Source: Streptomyces thinghirensis
GTDB taxonomy: Bacteria; Actinomycetota; Actinomycetia; Streptomycetales; Streptomycetaceae
Assembly (NCBI GenBank): GCA_021502835.1
Contig: JAKFGP010000040.1
Span: forward strand, 124,001 to 188,000
Direction: 5' to 3'
Length of the DNA stretch: 64,000 nt
A program made the translations under genes and the position numbers. Below, one piece after another: positions 20,993 to 31,102 of the stretch (position 1 is its first letter; each line of letters starts with the position of its first letter). The notes under the pieces were generated by a model. The model saw nothing but the letters and a program-made list of their open reading frames with translations, had not been told where the DNA came from and ran no database searches.

Positions 20993-23858
20993 TGGACGAC
21001 TATGCGGGACGGGTACTCGCCGACCGCTACCGCCTGCCCCTGCCGCCGTCCGACGAGTACGAACTCACCGAGACCCGGGCCTTCGACACCTACAGCGGTC
21101 AGGAAGTGCTGGTCCGGCAGGTGCCGTTGCCGGAGGTCGTCGAGGCGGAGGTGCTCGACGCGGACGGCCTGCCCGACGGTTTCACGGCCCGGGACGGCGC
21201 CGGGCGGCCCCCGGCAGGCGCTCGTCGGCCGCGCCCGGCGGACAGCGGCGGCCCGCCGACCCGGTGGTACGCCGTGCCGTCGAGGCCGCGCAGGCCGCGG
21301 CCGCCGTCCCCGACCATCCGCGCCTGGACCAGGTCTTCGACGTGTTCGCCGAGGGCGGTTCGCTGTGGGTGGTCAGCGAACTGGTGGCCGCCAGGCCGCT
21401 GGCCGCCCTGCTCGCCGAGCAGTCGCTGACGCCGTACCGGGCGGCCGAGGTGGCCTCCGACATCCTCCTGGCGCTGCGGGTGCTGCACACCTACGGCTGG
21501 GTGCACCGCAACATCACCGCGCGCACGGTGCTCGTCTGCGACGACGGGCGCGTGATGCTGACCGGCCTGGCGGTCGGGGCGGCGGAGGAGGCGCTGTGCG
21601 GATACGACCCGGTGCCCGCCCCCGAGGGCGAGGACGGCCCCGGCTCCGCGGTCGCTCCTGACGGAACCTTCGGCCGGGGCGGTGGCACGGCCGCCCTCGG
21701 GCCTGGCGGGGTCGAGGGCGGAGCCGGGCGCTCCGGTCCCGGGGGTGCAGGGGCCATGGCCGCTGGTCCCGGGGGTGCCGGGGGCGGGGCCGTCGGTCTC
21801 GGTGGTGTCGGCTCAGGCTTCTCCGGTCCTGGTGGTGCCGGAGGTATGGCCGCTGGTCCCGGTGGTGTCGGCTCAGGGTTCCCCGGTCCCGGTGCTGCCG
21901 GAGGTATGGCCGCCGGTCCCGGTGGTGCCGGCTCGGGGCTCCCCGGCCCCGGTGGTGCCGGAGGGTACGGCCGCCGGCCCCGGTGGTGCCGGATCAGGGC
22001 TCCCCCGGTCCCGGTGGTGCCGGGTTCGGGGTCGTCGGTCCCGGGGGTGTGCAGAGCGGGATGCTCGGATCCGGCGGTGCCGATCCCGAGGCCGCCCGGC
22101 GGGCCGCCATCGAGGCACGGACCGCCGGCGGGCTGCCGGTGTCCGGGGCCCAGGGGCCGGGTGGGGCCTCCGCCGGGCTCGCCCCCACGCCGCTCGACAG
22201 CGGCGGAGACGCCCGTGCCGCGCGCGCCGGAGCGATCGCCGCCTACCGTGCCGGTGCCCGGGCCGCGGCCCGCATCCAGGGAGGCGCAGAACGGCCGGGC
22301 GGCCCTGCCCGGCGCCCCGCCCCGCCCCCGACGACGACACCGGCCGGACTCCCGGCACCCCGGGCGCCACCCCACCCGGGCAGATCGCCGACCCCTACGG
22401 CGTACGCACGACCTCATGGCACGGCGCCACGCCCCGCCCCACCGGCGACCCGTCCCCAGCCGGCGACCCGTCCCCCACCGCGCCCCCCGCCCCCGAGGCC
22501 GGTCGGGCCCTGTCCACCGCCCCGCACCAGGAGGCCACCGCCCCGCCCGCCGGGCACTGGGACGACCTGGTCTCCCGTACCCCCGCGCCGCGCGGTCCCG
22601 CCACCGCGCTCGCCGCCGAGCGGGCACGGCAGACGCGGATGGCCGTGGTCGGGCCGGTGACCGAGCGCTGGGCGCCGGAACAGGCCGGTCCGGTGCACGA
22701 GAACTGGCAGCTGGCCCGCGCCCATCGGTCCCGCCACCGACCTGTGGGCGCTCGGCGCCCTGCTCTACCGTGCCGTACAGGGACACGCGCCCTACCCGGA
22801 GGAGTCGACCGCCGAGCTGGTGCAGATCGTGTGCGCGGAGCCGCCGGCGTTCGCCGAGGAGTGCGGGCCGCTGCGGCCGGTCGTGGAGTCGCTGCTGCGT
22901 CGGGACCCCACCGAGCGCATCGACTTCGAGGAGCTGCGCGGCTGGCTGCGTTCACTGGTGCGGTCGGCTCCCGAGCCGGAGGCCGGCCTGCACGTCATCT
23001 CGGCCCCGCCCGCCGAGACCAGCCGGCTGCCCATCGTGCGCCGCCGCGGCGAGCTGGTGCGCAGGCGGCGTGCGGGACCGCCCGCGCACCACGGACGGCA
23101 CAAGCGGGGCAAGCAGGACACGGCCCGCTCCCCACGCAGCCTCGGCCGGACGCTGCTCCTGCCGATACTGCTCGCCCTGGCCGGCGCGATCGCCTACGCC
23201 ATGTTCCTCATGCCGAAGAGCGACACGAAGGGCGACGGGGCCGCCGACCGGACGGGCGCCGTCGGCGAGGCGAGCCAGGCCCCGCCCGAACGGTCCCCGG
23301 ACGCCGGCGACGAGCCCCGGCCGGAGCAGACGACACCGAGGACGACCCCAGTGCCTCGGAGACGGGCACCGGCTCCACCGAGACGCAGACCAACGACCCC
23401 GACGTCGCCGACGGGTTCGCCCTCCGCAAGGACCCCGAAGGCTTCCACGTCGCCGTCGCCGAGGGCTGGAACCGCACGCCCCGCAACGGCAGCGGCCAGG
23501 TCGTCTACGCGAAGGGCGACTTCGAGCTCGTCGTCTGCCGGGCCGGGACCGCGCGGCCGAGTTCGGCGACGACCCCATGGTCTACCAGCGCGACAGCGAG
23601 CCCGAACTGGAGCCGTACCGCGCCTCCAGCTGGGCCACCTCCAGCGGACTGAAGACCATCGAGGTCGGCGGACGGACCATGGCGGAGGGGCAGTTCACCT
23701 GGACCGGCGCCGGTGGCGGTGAGCTGTACGTGCGCAACGTCGCGATCCTGATCGACGGGCGCTACCACGTCGTGCAGGTCCGGGGCCCGGAGGCGGAACG
23801 GGACGAGGTGAGCCGGCTGTTCGAACAGGCGTCGGCGACCTACCAGTACACCCGCTGA
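20993..23858 (+). CDS. Kinase-like protein 2: membrane pseudokinase split by a Gly-rich repeat region
   Basis: About 955 residues after repair. The N-terminal half is a kinase fold without catalytic residues: no glycine loop, VLVRQ in place of VAVK, VHRNITARTVLV in place of HRDxxxxN, and LTGLAVG in place of DFG. The remaining C-lobe (ATDLWALGALLYRAVQGHAP, LLRRDPTERIDFEELRGWLR) appears only about 370 residues later. Between them lies a region rich in Gly, Pro, Ala and Thr that includes a 20-residue repeat. After the kinase part follow a basic stretch, a membrane helix (LLLPILLALAGAIAYAMFLM) and an extracytoplasmic domain ending AERDEVSRLFEQASATYQYT. Frame breaks near 21207, 21970, 22275, 22728, 23330 and 23545. 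GTG start at 20993 (VDDYAGRVLADRYRL). Likely role: scaffold or allosteric partner of the neighbouring kinases; inference. Confidence 0.82.
21721..22080 (+). repeat. 60-bp tandem repeat coding a 20-residue Gly-rich unit
   Basis: Exact 60-bp periodicity, clearest between 21781 and 21980. Unit translations are GGVGSGFSGPGGAGGMAAGP, GGVGSGFPGPGAAGGMAAGP and GGAGSGLPGPGGAGGYGRRP; more diverged copies flank them. The repeat is in frame with the pseudokinase. Confidence 0.85.
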
Positions 23859-23995
23859 CGGCAGTTCGGCCCGATGGTTGCCTCCCTGACACGGAAAGCG
23901 ACAACCGTCACAGAGCGGTTTCCATGCCACCCCGCCCGTTCCCCGGACGGGAGCCGGTCCCTAGTCTGACCCTGACAAGACCATTGCGGGGCAAC

Positions 23996-25742
23996 GTGAA
24001 TCAGATGCAGGGCCGGCTCGTCGCGGGCCGATACCGGCTCGGGGACGCCATCGGCAGCGGCGGCATGGGCCGGGTGTGGCGCGCACACGACGAGGTGCTG
24101 CACCGGACCGTCGCCATCAAGGAGTTGACCGCCGCGCTCTACGTCTCCGAGAGCGACCAGGCGATACTGCTGGCGCGTACCCGAGGCGAGGCGCGCGCGG
24201 CGGCACGGATCAACCACTCGGCCGTCGTCACCGTCCACGACGTACTCGAACACGACGGCCGGCCCTGGATCGTGATGGAGTTGGTCGAGGGCCGCCTCGC
24301 TGGCCGACGCGGTCGAGGACGAGGAGCGGGTCGAGCGCGCGGAGGCGGCCCGGGTCGGCCTGTGGGTGCTGCGCGCCCTGCGTGCCGCGCACACCGCCGG
24401 CGTCCTGCACCGCGACGTCAAGCCCGGCAACGTACTGCTCGGCGACGACGGCCGGGTACTGCTCACCGACTTCGGCATCGCGCAGATCGAGGGCGACTCC
24501 ACCATCACGCGGACCGGGGAGGTCGTCGGCTCCGTCGACTACCTGGCGCCGGAGCGCGTCCGCGCCACGACCCCCGGCCCCGCCTCCGACCTGTGGGCGC
24601 TCGGCGCGACGCCTGTACACGGCGGTGGAGGGCAGGTCGCCGTTCCGCCGCACCTCACCGCTCTCCACCATGCAGGCGGTCGTCGAGGAGGAGGCCACCG
24701 AGCCCCGGTACGCCGGTCCGCTCGCGCCCGTCATCAGCGCCCTGCTGCGCAAGGACCCGGCCTCGCGGCCCGACGTGACCGAGACGGAACAGATGCTCGC
24801 GGAGGCCGCGGAGGGACGGCGGCCGAACGCGGCCCAGGCGTATGTGCCGACGCAGTACTCGGCCCGCGGGGGCAGGGCGACACAGCCCGTCCCGGGACAC
24901 CGGGGCCGGGGCCGACGGGCGGGACAGCGGCGACGCCGTACCAGCAGATGACCGGTCCGACGGCGGTCGGTCCCACGGCCGTCGGTCCCACAGCGACGGG
25001 TCACGCGGTGGCGGGTCCCGGGCCGATGGGCCCCCCGGCGGCGGGGTACGCGCCGACCGGTCCCGCGGGCGTCGCCCCGACCGGTCCCGGCGTCGCCGCC
25101 TGCGCACACTCGCCCTGGTCGTCGCCGTCGCCGCCCTCATCGGCGCGGGCACCGCCGTGGTGCTGCAGCAACGGGGCGGGGGCTCGACGGCCGGGCAGGA
25201 CCCCGCCCACTCGCCGTCCCCCTCCCCTTCCGCCTCCGCCACGACCGGCAAGGGTCCCGGCGGGTCCGTCCCGGCCGGTTGGGTCCGCCGGGACGACCCG
25301 GTGGGTTTCAGCCTCTACCTGCCCGAGAACTGGCAGCGGAAGGTGTACGACGACGACGGCGAGCTGAAGCAGGTCGACTACACCCCCGACGGAGGCGAGC
25401 ACTTCGTCCGCATCGCCGTCGACACCGCCCCCGACTACAACGACCCGTACGCCCATCAGCTCGACCTGGAGGTCCAGTTGCAGCGGCTGGTCGACTACCG
25501 GCGCGTCACCCTGGAGCGGACCACCTACCGCGACCACAAGAGCGCCCGGTGGGAGGTACACCTGGACGGCGCTGGCCAAGGACACTTCCTTCCCCGGTCC
25601 GCGCCGCGCCGTCGAGGAGACGTACATGTCCCGTGACGGCGTCGAGTACGTCATCTACATGTCGGCGCCCGCCGAGGACTGGGAGACCGCGCGGCAGCAG
25701 TTCCGGACGGTGCTGCAGAGCTGGCAGGAGAAGACCGCCTGA
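23996..25742 (+). CDS. Ser/Thr protein kinase 3 of the array
   Basis: Intact catalytic motifs: GSGGMGRVWRAHDEVLHRTV with [57 protein letters not shown] Gly/Pro/Thr-rich linker (MTGPTAVGPTAVGPTATG) leads to a membrane helix (LRTLALVVAVAALIGAGTAV) and an extracytoplasmic domain of about 180 residues (GWVRRDDPVGFSLYLPENWQ, QVDYTPDGGEHFVRIAVDTA, AEDWETARQQFRTVLQSWQE). About 581 residues. Frame breaks near 24294, 24612, 24897, 25103, 25575 and 25605. GTG 23996 start (MNQMQGRLVAGRYRLG). The C-terminal domain resembles that of kinases 1 and 5, suggesting a shared ligand or partner type. Confidence 0.87.
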
Positions 25743-25858
25743 CCCGTGCCGTGCGATGGCCTGAAGTCGTCGCGACGACGCACGCGTGTCCGTCGGTTGT
25801 CGGCCACCCGGGTTACGGCGGCCCGGAGCCGGTCCGTCCGGTGGGGCATGATGGACGC

Positions 25859-26811
25859 ATGGTGACCGAGGGGGCGGGCGGGCGTGTCATCGCGGGCCGT
25901 TACCGACTCCATGAGCGGCTCGGCCGCGGCGGCATGGGCATCGTGTGGCGGGCGACCGACCAACTGCTCGCCCGCGAAGTGGCCGTGAAGGCGCTTCCCT
26001 CGACGAGGCCCTCTCCTCGGCCGAGGCCCGGCGGCGCCGTGAGCGCACCCTGCGCGAGGCCCGCGCGGTCGCCCAGCTGAGGCACCCGCACGTCATCGTC
26101 GTGCACGACGTCGTCGAGGACGACGAACGTGCGTACATGGTCATGGAGCTGGTCGAGGGCGGCTCGCTCGCCGACTGCGTCCTCGGCCACGGCCCGGTCG
26201 ACGCCACCGAGGCCGCCCGGATCGGCGTCGCCCTGCTCGACGCCCTGCGCACCGCGCACGCGGCCGGGATCCTGCACCGGGACGTGAAGCCGTCCAACGT
26301 GCTGGTGGCCGAGGACGGCCGGGTCGTTCTCACCGACTTCGGCGTGGCGCAGGTCGCGGGCGCCACCACGCTCACCGAGACCGGCTCCTTCGTCGGCTCC
26401 CCGAGTACACCGCCCCCCGAGCGGATGTCCGGGGCCTGGACCGACCGGAGTCCGACCTGTGGTCGCTGGGCGTGCTGCTGTGCGCGGTCCTCAGCGGCTC
26501 CTCGCCCTTCCACCGCGACTCGCTGGGCGGCGTCCTGCACGCCGTGGTCACCGACGAGATCCGCCCGCCCGCGCAGGCCGGGCCCATCCTTCCGGTCGTG
26601 CAGGGCCTGCTGGAACGCGACCCGGAACGGCGGCTGGACGCCGCGGAGGCCGAGCGGATGCTGCGCGCCTTCCTGACCACGGGCCGGACTCCCGCGCCGC
26701 CCCGGCCCGGTGAGCTCCCGCCGTGCGACGCGGGGCGTGCTCATGGCGGTGGTGCTCGCGGTACGCCGACGGGTCCGGCGTCCCGTGACGCCGTCTTCGC
26801 AACGCACCTAA
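25859..26811 (+). CDS. Ser/Thr protein kinase 4 of the array, short C-terminus
   Basis: Intact kinase domain: GRGGMGIVWRATDQLLAREV with [42 protein letters not shown] and DLWSLGVLLCAVLSGSSPFH. Unlike its neighbours it has no extracytoplasmic domain. In the frame that continues past a break near 26710, the sequence enters a hydrophobic stretch (ATRGVLMAVVLAV) and stops after a few residues at 26809-26811; in the alternative frame it ends at 26822 without one. So either the sensor domain has been lost by deletion or the gene ends as a membrane-anchored kinase. Other frame breaks near 25998, 26402 and 26440. Start ATG 25859 (MVTEGAGGRVIAGRYRL). Confidence 0.82.
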
Positions 26812-26903
26812 ACAGGAGATAAGCGGCAGTGTGCGTCACGGGTCTGTGACCGCGGAGCACGGGTGGTGGATGCGGGTACGCCGGGCGCGATATGGATGGA
26901 CCC

Positions 26904-28584
26904 ATGAGCAGCAACGGGGGACCCCGCAACGGGTCGGACGAGCCGACGAGTTTTGGCCTGCGACCACCGAATCCGCCCGTCGCCGTGCCGCATCCCGGCA
27001 ACCCGTACGCGGCACCCACCCAGGTCGTGCCGCCCCGGTCGCCGGCGCCGCAGCACGCGGATCCGCCCGCGCAGGACGCGGGCGCCGGGCGGCTCATCGC
27101 CGGCCGCTACCGGCTGATCTCCAGGCTCGGGCACGGCGGCATGGGCACGGTGTGGCGGGCGAAGGACGAGACCGTGGACCGCGAGGTGGCCGTCAAGGAG
27201 CCCCGCGTACCCGACCACCTTCCCGAACGCGAACGGGACAACGCCTTCGAACGGATGCGCCGCGAGGCCGCGCCGCGGCCCGCCTCGACCATCCGGCCGT
27301 GGTCGACGTGCACGACGTGGCGGTGGTGGACGACCAGCCGTGGATCGTGATGGAGCTGGTCCGGGGCCGTTCGCTGGGCGACGCCTTGCAGGAGGGCACA
27401 CTGGGTGCGCGCGAGGCCGCCCGGATCGGCCTGGAGGTGCTCGGCGCGCTGGAGGCCGCGCACGCGGCCGGCGTCCTCACCGGGACGTGAAGCCGGACAA
27501 CGTACTGCTCGGGCGGCACGACCGGGTCGTGCTCACCGACTTCGGCATCGCCCAGATCGAGGGCGAGACCAATCTGACCGACACCGGCGGCTTCGTCGGC
27601 TCGCCCGAGTACATCGCCCCGGAACGGGTGCTGGGCCAGCGCCCCGGCCCGGCGAGCGACCTGTGGTCGCTGGGCGTGGTGCTGTACGCGGCGACGGAGG
27701 GCGTCTCGCCGTTCCGCCGCAGCAACACCCCCGCCACGCTCCAGTCCGTGCTCAACGCCGCGCCCGCGCCGCCCGCCTCCGCGCAGGGCCGCTGGCCGAG
27801 GTCATCACGGGCCTGCTGGACAAGGACCCGGCGCGCCGCCCGGACGCCACCCGGGTCCGCGCCCTGCTGAGCGCCGCCGCGAACCCGCCGGAGCCGTCAC
27901 CCACCCAGGTCGTGCACGTCGCCGAGGCGGGCGGGGCCGTCCCGGCCGGTGTCCAAGTGGAGCGTCCGGCTGGGCCGCAACGCGTGGATCACCCTCGGTG
28001 CGGCGGTCGTCGCGGCGGCGGTGGCGTCGTACCTGGTGATCGCGGAGCCCTTCGCGGGGCCCCTGCCGGAGGGGTGGAAGAAGCACGACCTCGGTGCGAA
28101 GCCCGGCATGAGCGTCGGTGTGCCGGCGGAGTTCGTGAAGCTGAAGCACCCCGACAAATGGGACGGCACCACCGAGTCGTTCGCCGACCCGAGCGGCGCG
28201 ATCACCGTCCACGTGGACCGTGACATCAAGGCCGACGACGAGAACGGCGACCTCCCGGACACCGCGGGGGCCAACGCCTGGGCGGACTGGGAGATGCTCA
28301 AGGACGGCGAGTACTCGTGGAACTTCGCCGACAAGCCCGCTCCCAGGGGTGAACCGAGCGAGACCGAGTACAAGGGCAAGAAGGCCGCCGAGAACACCAT
28401 CGCCTACACGACGGCCGACACGCAGAACCCCCGCGAGCGCGAGTACCACATCCTCTACTACCGGGCGGACAACGGCGACATCTACAAGGTCTCCGTCGAC
28501 TACCCCCGCAAGGGATACTTCGCGGACGAGGGACGGGAGATCGCCCGGACCGTCGTCGCCAACTGGGAGGTCGACCAGCTCTGA
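26904..28584 (+). CDS. Ser/Thr protein kinase 5 of the array
   Basis: Pro-rich N-terminal tail of about 65 residues, then an intact kinase domain: [20 protein letters not shown] with [26 protein letters not shown] (one C missing in the His codon near 27478), [40 protein letters not shown] membrane helix ([20 protein letters not shown]) precedes an extracytoplasmic domain ([60 protein letters not shown]). About 560 residues. Frame breaks near 27270, 27478, 27790 and 27945. ATG 26904 chosen; ATG 26892 is in frame. The stop overlaps the start of kinase-like gene 6. Confidence 0.88.
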
Positions 28585-29333
28585 TGGAATCCCAGGGGCA
28601 CCTGGTCGGTGAGCGGTACCGGTTGCTGAGGCGCGTCGCTTCCGGCGTCTCGGGAACCGTCTGGCGGGCCTTCGACGAACGCGCGGCACAGGACGTCGCC
28701 GTCAAGCAGCGCGGCTGCCCGGTGACCCGGCGGACGAGACGTACCGCCGGGCCGCCCACCGCCTCTACCGCGAGGCACGCGCCGCCACCCGTGTCGACCA
28801 CCCCGCGGCCGTCCGCATCCACGACGTGGTCGTGGAGGAGGCCCCGCTCGACGGACTGCCCTGGATCGTCATGGAGTGGGTCCCCGGCGAGTCCCCTGCA
28901 CGAGGTGCTCCGGCGCGGTCCGGTGCCGGCGCCCGAAGCGGCCCGCATAGGGCTCGCGGTGCTCGGCGCGCTGCGGGCGGCGCACGCCGTCGGCATCGTG
29001 CACCGCGCGGTCAGGCCCGCCAAGGTGCTGCTCGGCCCGCACGGCCGCGTCGTGCTCACCGACTTCGGCACGGCCCGCGCACCGGGCGATGACTCCCCGC
29101 GGGGCGCCGGTCCCGCGGCGGACCTGCGCTCGCTGGGCGCCCTCCTGCACACCGCCGTCGAGCACCGGTCGCCCTCCGGGCCGCTCGATCCGCTGATCGA
29201 AAGGCTGAGGGCCGAGGACGCCACCCGGCGACCGGATGCCGAGGAGGTCGCGCGGCACCTGGAGGCGGTGGCCGGCGCCGTCTGGTCCGCTCCGGACCGA
29301 AAAGAAGTGATCAGGTCCAGCGCCACCGGGTAA
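28584..29333 (+). CDS. Kinase-like protein 6: soluble pseudokinase
   Basis: About 249 residues with no membrane helix. The N-lobe keeps VAVK (RAFDERAAQDVAVKQ) but the glycine loop is degraded (RRVASGVSGTVWRA). The catalytic loop reads VHRAVRPAKVLLGPHGRVVL: the catalytic Asp is Ala and the Mg-binding Asn is Lys. DFG is present (LTDFGTARA), and a short C-lobe follows (ADLRSLGALLHTAVEHRSPS). Predicted to bind nucleotide at most, not to phosphorylate. The ATG at 28584 overlaps the stop of kinase 5 as TGATG, a classic coupling, so it probably forms a pair with that kinase. Frame breaks near 28715 and 28895. Confidence 0.85.
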   Translation: MESQGHLVGERYRLLRRVASGVSGTVWRAFDERAAQDVAVKQRGCPVTRRTRRTAGPPTASTARHAPPPVSTTPRPSASTTWSWRRPRSTDCPGSSWSGSPASPLHEVLRRGPVPAPEAARIGLAVLGALRAAHAVGIVHRAVRPAKVLLGPHGRVVLTDFGTARAPGDDSPRGAGPAADLRSLGALLHTAVEHRSPSGPLDPLIERLRAEDATRRPDAEEVARHLEAVAGAVWSAPDRKEVIRSSATG

Positions 29334-29445
29334 CCTCCTGATCAGCGCATTTGTTGCCAGCGATCACTGGCATTGTGTGAGCACTCGGTGAATCCCGATT
29401 ACCGACGGGTACACAAAGCCCTCGCGGCGTCATACCCTGCGGCTC

Positions 29446-31062
29446 ATGACGGACGCGCAGGCCCCGGAAATAACCGGCACGAACCCTCTCGCCCCCGCCC
29501 CGCGCGGTGCCCGCACCGCGGCCGACGTGGTCACGCCCGAGCTGGTCGCCCAGCTCACCAAGGGCGTGGCCGGCTCCGGCCGCACCGCCAACTCACACGC
29601 CGTTCACCGGCGAGAAGCTGGCCGACCTGCCCGAGTCGACGCCCGAGGACGTGACCGGCGCCTTCGAGCGGGCCCGCGCCGCCCAGGCCGTGTGGGCGCG
29701 CGTTCCGGTACGGCAGCGTGCCGCCGTCCTGCTGCGCTTCACGACCTGGTCCTGGAGCGCCAGGCCGAGGTGCTCGACCTCATCCAGCTGGAGACCGGCA
29801 AGGCCCGCCTGCACGCCCACGAGGAGGTCCAGGCCGTCGCCGTCGCCGCCCGGCACTACGGCCGCAAGGCCCCGGCGTACCTGCGCGCCAAGCGGCACAC
29901 CGGCGCCATACCGACCCTCACGAAGGTCACCGAACGTGCGTCACCCGCGCGGCGTCGTCGGGCAGATCGTTCCGTGGAACTACCCCTTCGAACTGTCCGT
30001 CGGTGACGCCCTGCCCGCCCTGGTCGCGGGCAACGCGGTCGTGATGAAGCCCGACACCGAGTCCTGTCTCACCGCGCTGTGGGCCCGTGACCTGCTGATC
30101 GAGGCCGGGCTGCCCGCCGACGTACTCCAGGCCGTCATAGGCGTCGGCCCGGTCATCGGTCCCGAGGTCGTCAAGCACGGTGACTACGTCTCCTTCACCG
30201 GCTCCACGCGCACCGGCCGAGAGGTCGCCACGGTCGCCGCGGACCGCCTGGTCGGCGTCTCGCTGGAGCTCGGCGGCAAGAACGCCATGCTGGTCCTGGA
30301 GGACGCCGACATCGAGAAGGCGGCGGCAGGCGCCGTCCGCGCCTGCTTCTCCTCCGCCGGCCAGCTGTGCGTGTCCATCGAGCGGCTGTACGTCCACGAG
30401 TCGGTCGCCGACGCCTTCCTAGACCGCTTCGCCGCCCGTACCCGCGCGATGCGGCTGGGCAGCGCCCTGGCCTACGGAGCGGACATGGGCTCCCTGGTCA
30501 GCGGGCACCAGCTGGAGACCGTGAAGCGGCACGTGGAGGACGCCGTCGACAAGGGCGCGCGGATCGTCGCGGGCGGCGTGGCCCGCCCCGACATCGGCCC
30601 GTACTTCTACGAGCCGACCGTCCTCGAGGGCGTCACGGACGCCATGACCCTGTGCTGCGAGGAGACCTTCGGCCCCGTCGTGTCCGTCTACCGCTTCAAG
30701 ACGCTGGACGAGGTCGTCGACCGCGCCAACGCCACGTCGTACGGGCTGAACTCCTCGGTGTGGACCGGGAACGCCCGCCTGGGCCGCGAGACCGCCGCCC
30801 GCCTGCGCACCGGCACGGTCAACATCAACGAGGGCTACGCCTCCGCGTACGGCAGTGTCCAGTCGCCCATGGGCGGCATGAAGGACTCCGGCCTCGGCCG
30901 CCGGCACGGCTCCGAGGGGCATCCTCCAAGCACACCGAGGCCCAGACGGTCGCCCACCAGCGCCTGCTGCCGATGGCGCCCTCGCTGGGGATGGACGACG
31001 CGAAGTACGCGGCGTTCATGAGCCGGAGCCTGCGCCTGATGAAGGCGTTCCGCTTCCGCTGA
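29446..31062 (+). CDS. Succinate-semialdehyde dehydrogenase-like aldehyde dehydrogenase
   Basis: About 538 residues. NAD(P)-dependent aldehyde dehydrogenase with the catalytic glutamate motif VSLELGGKNAMLVLEDADIE and the nucleophile segment CFSSAGQLCVSIERLYVHES; also RGVVGQIVPWNYPFELSVGD and CCEETFGPVVSVYRFKTLDE. It is most like the NADP succinate-semialdehyde dehydrogenases of actinobacteria (GabD2 type), which feed succinate into the TCA cycle; substrate specificity is inferred from family only. Frame breaks near 29600, 29738, 29940 and 30922. Start ATG 29446. It lies 41 bases upstream of the GMC oxidoreductase gene, probably the same transcript. Confidence 0.88.
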
Positions 31063-31102
31063 GCAGCCCGCCACCCGTACCCGTTCTCAACGAGGAGAGC
31101 AC

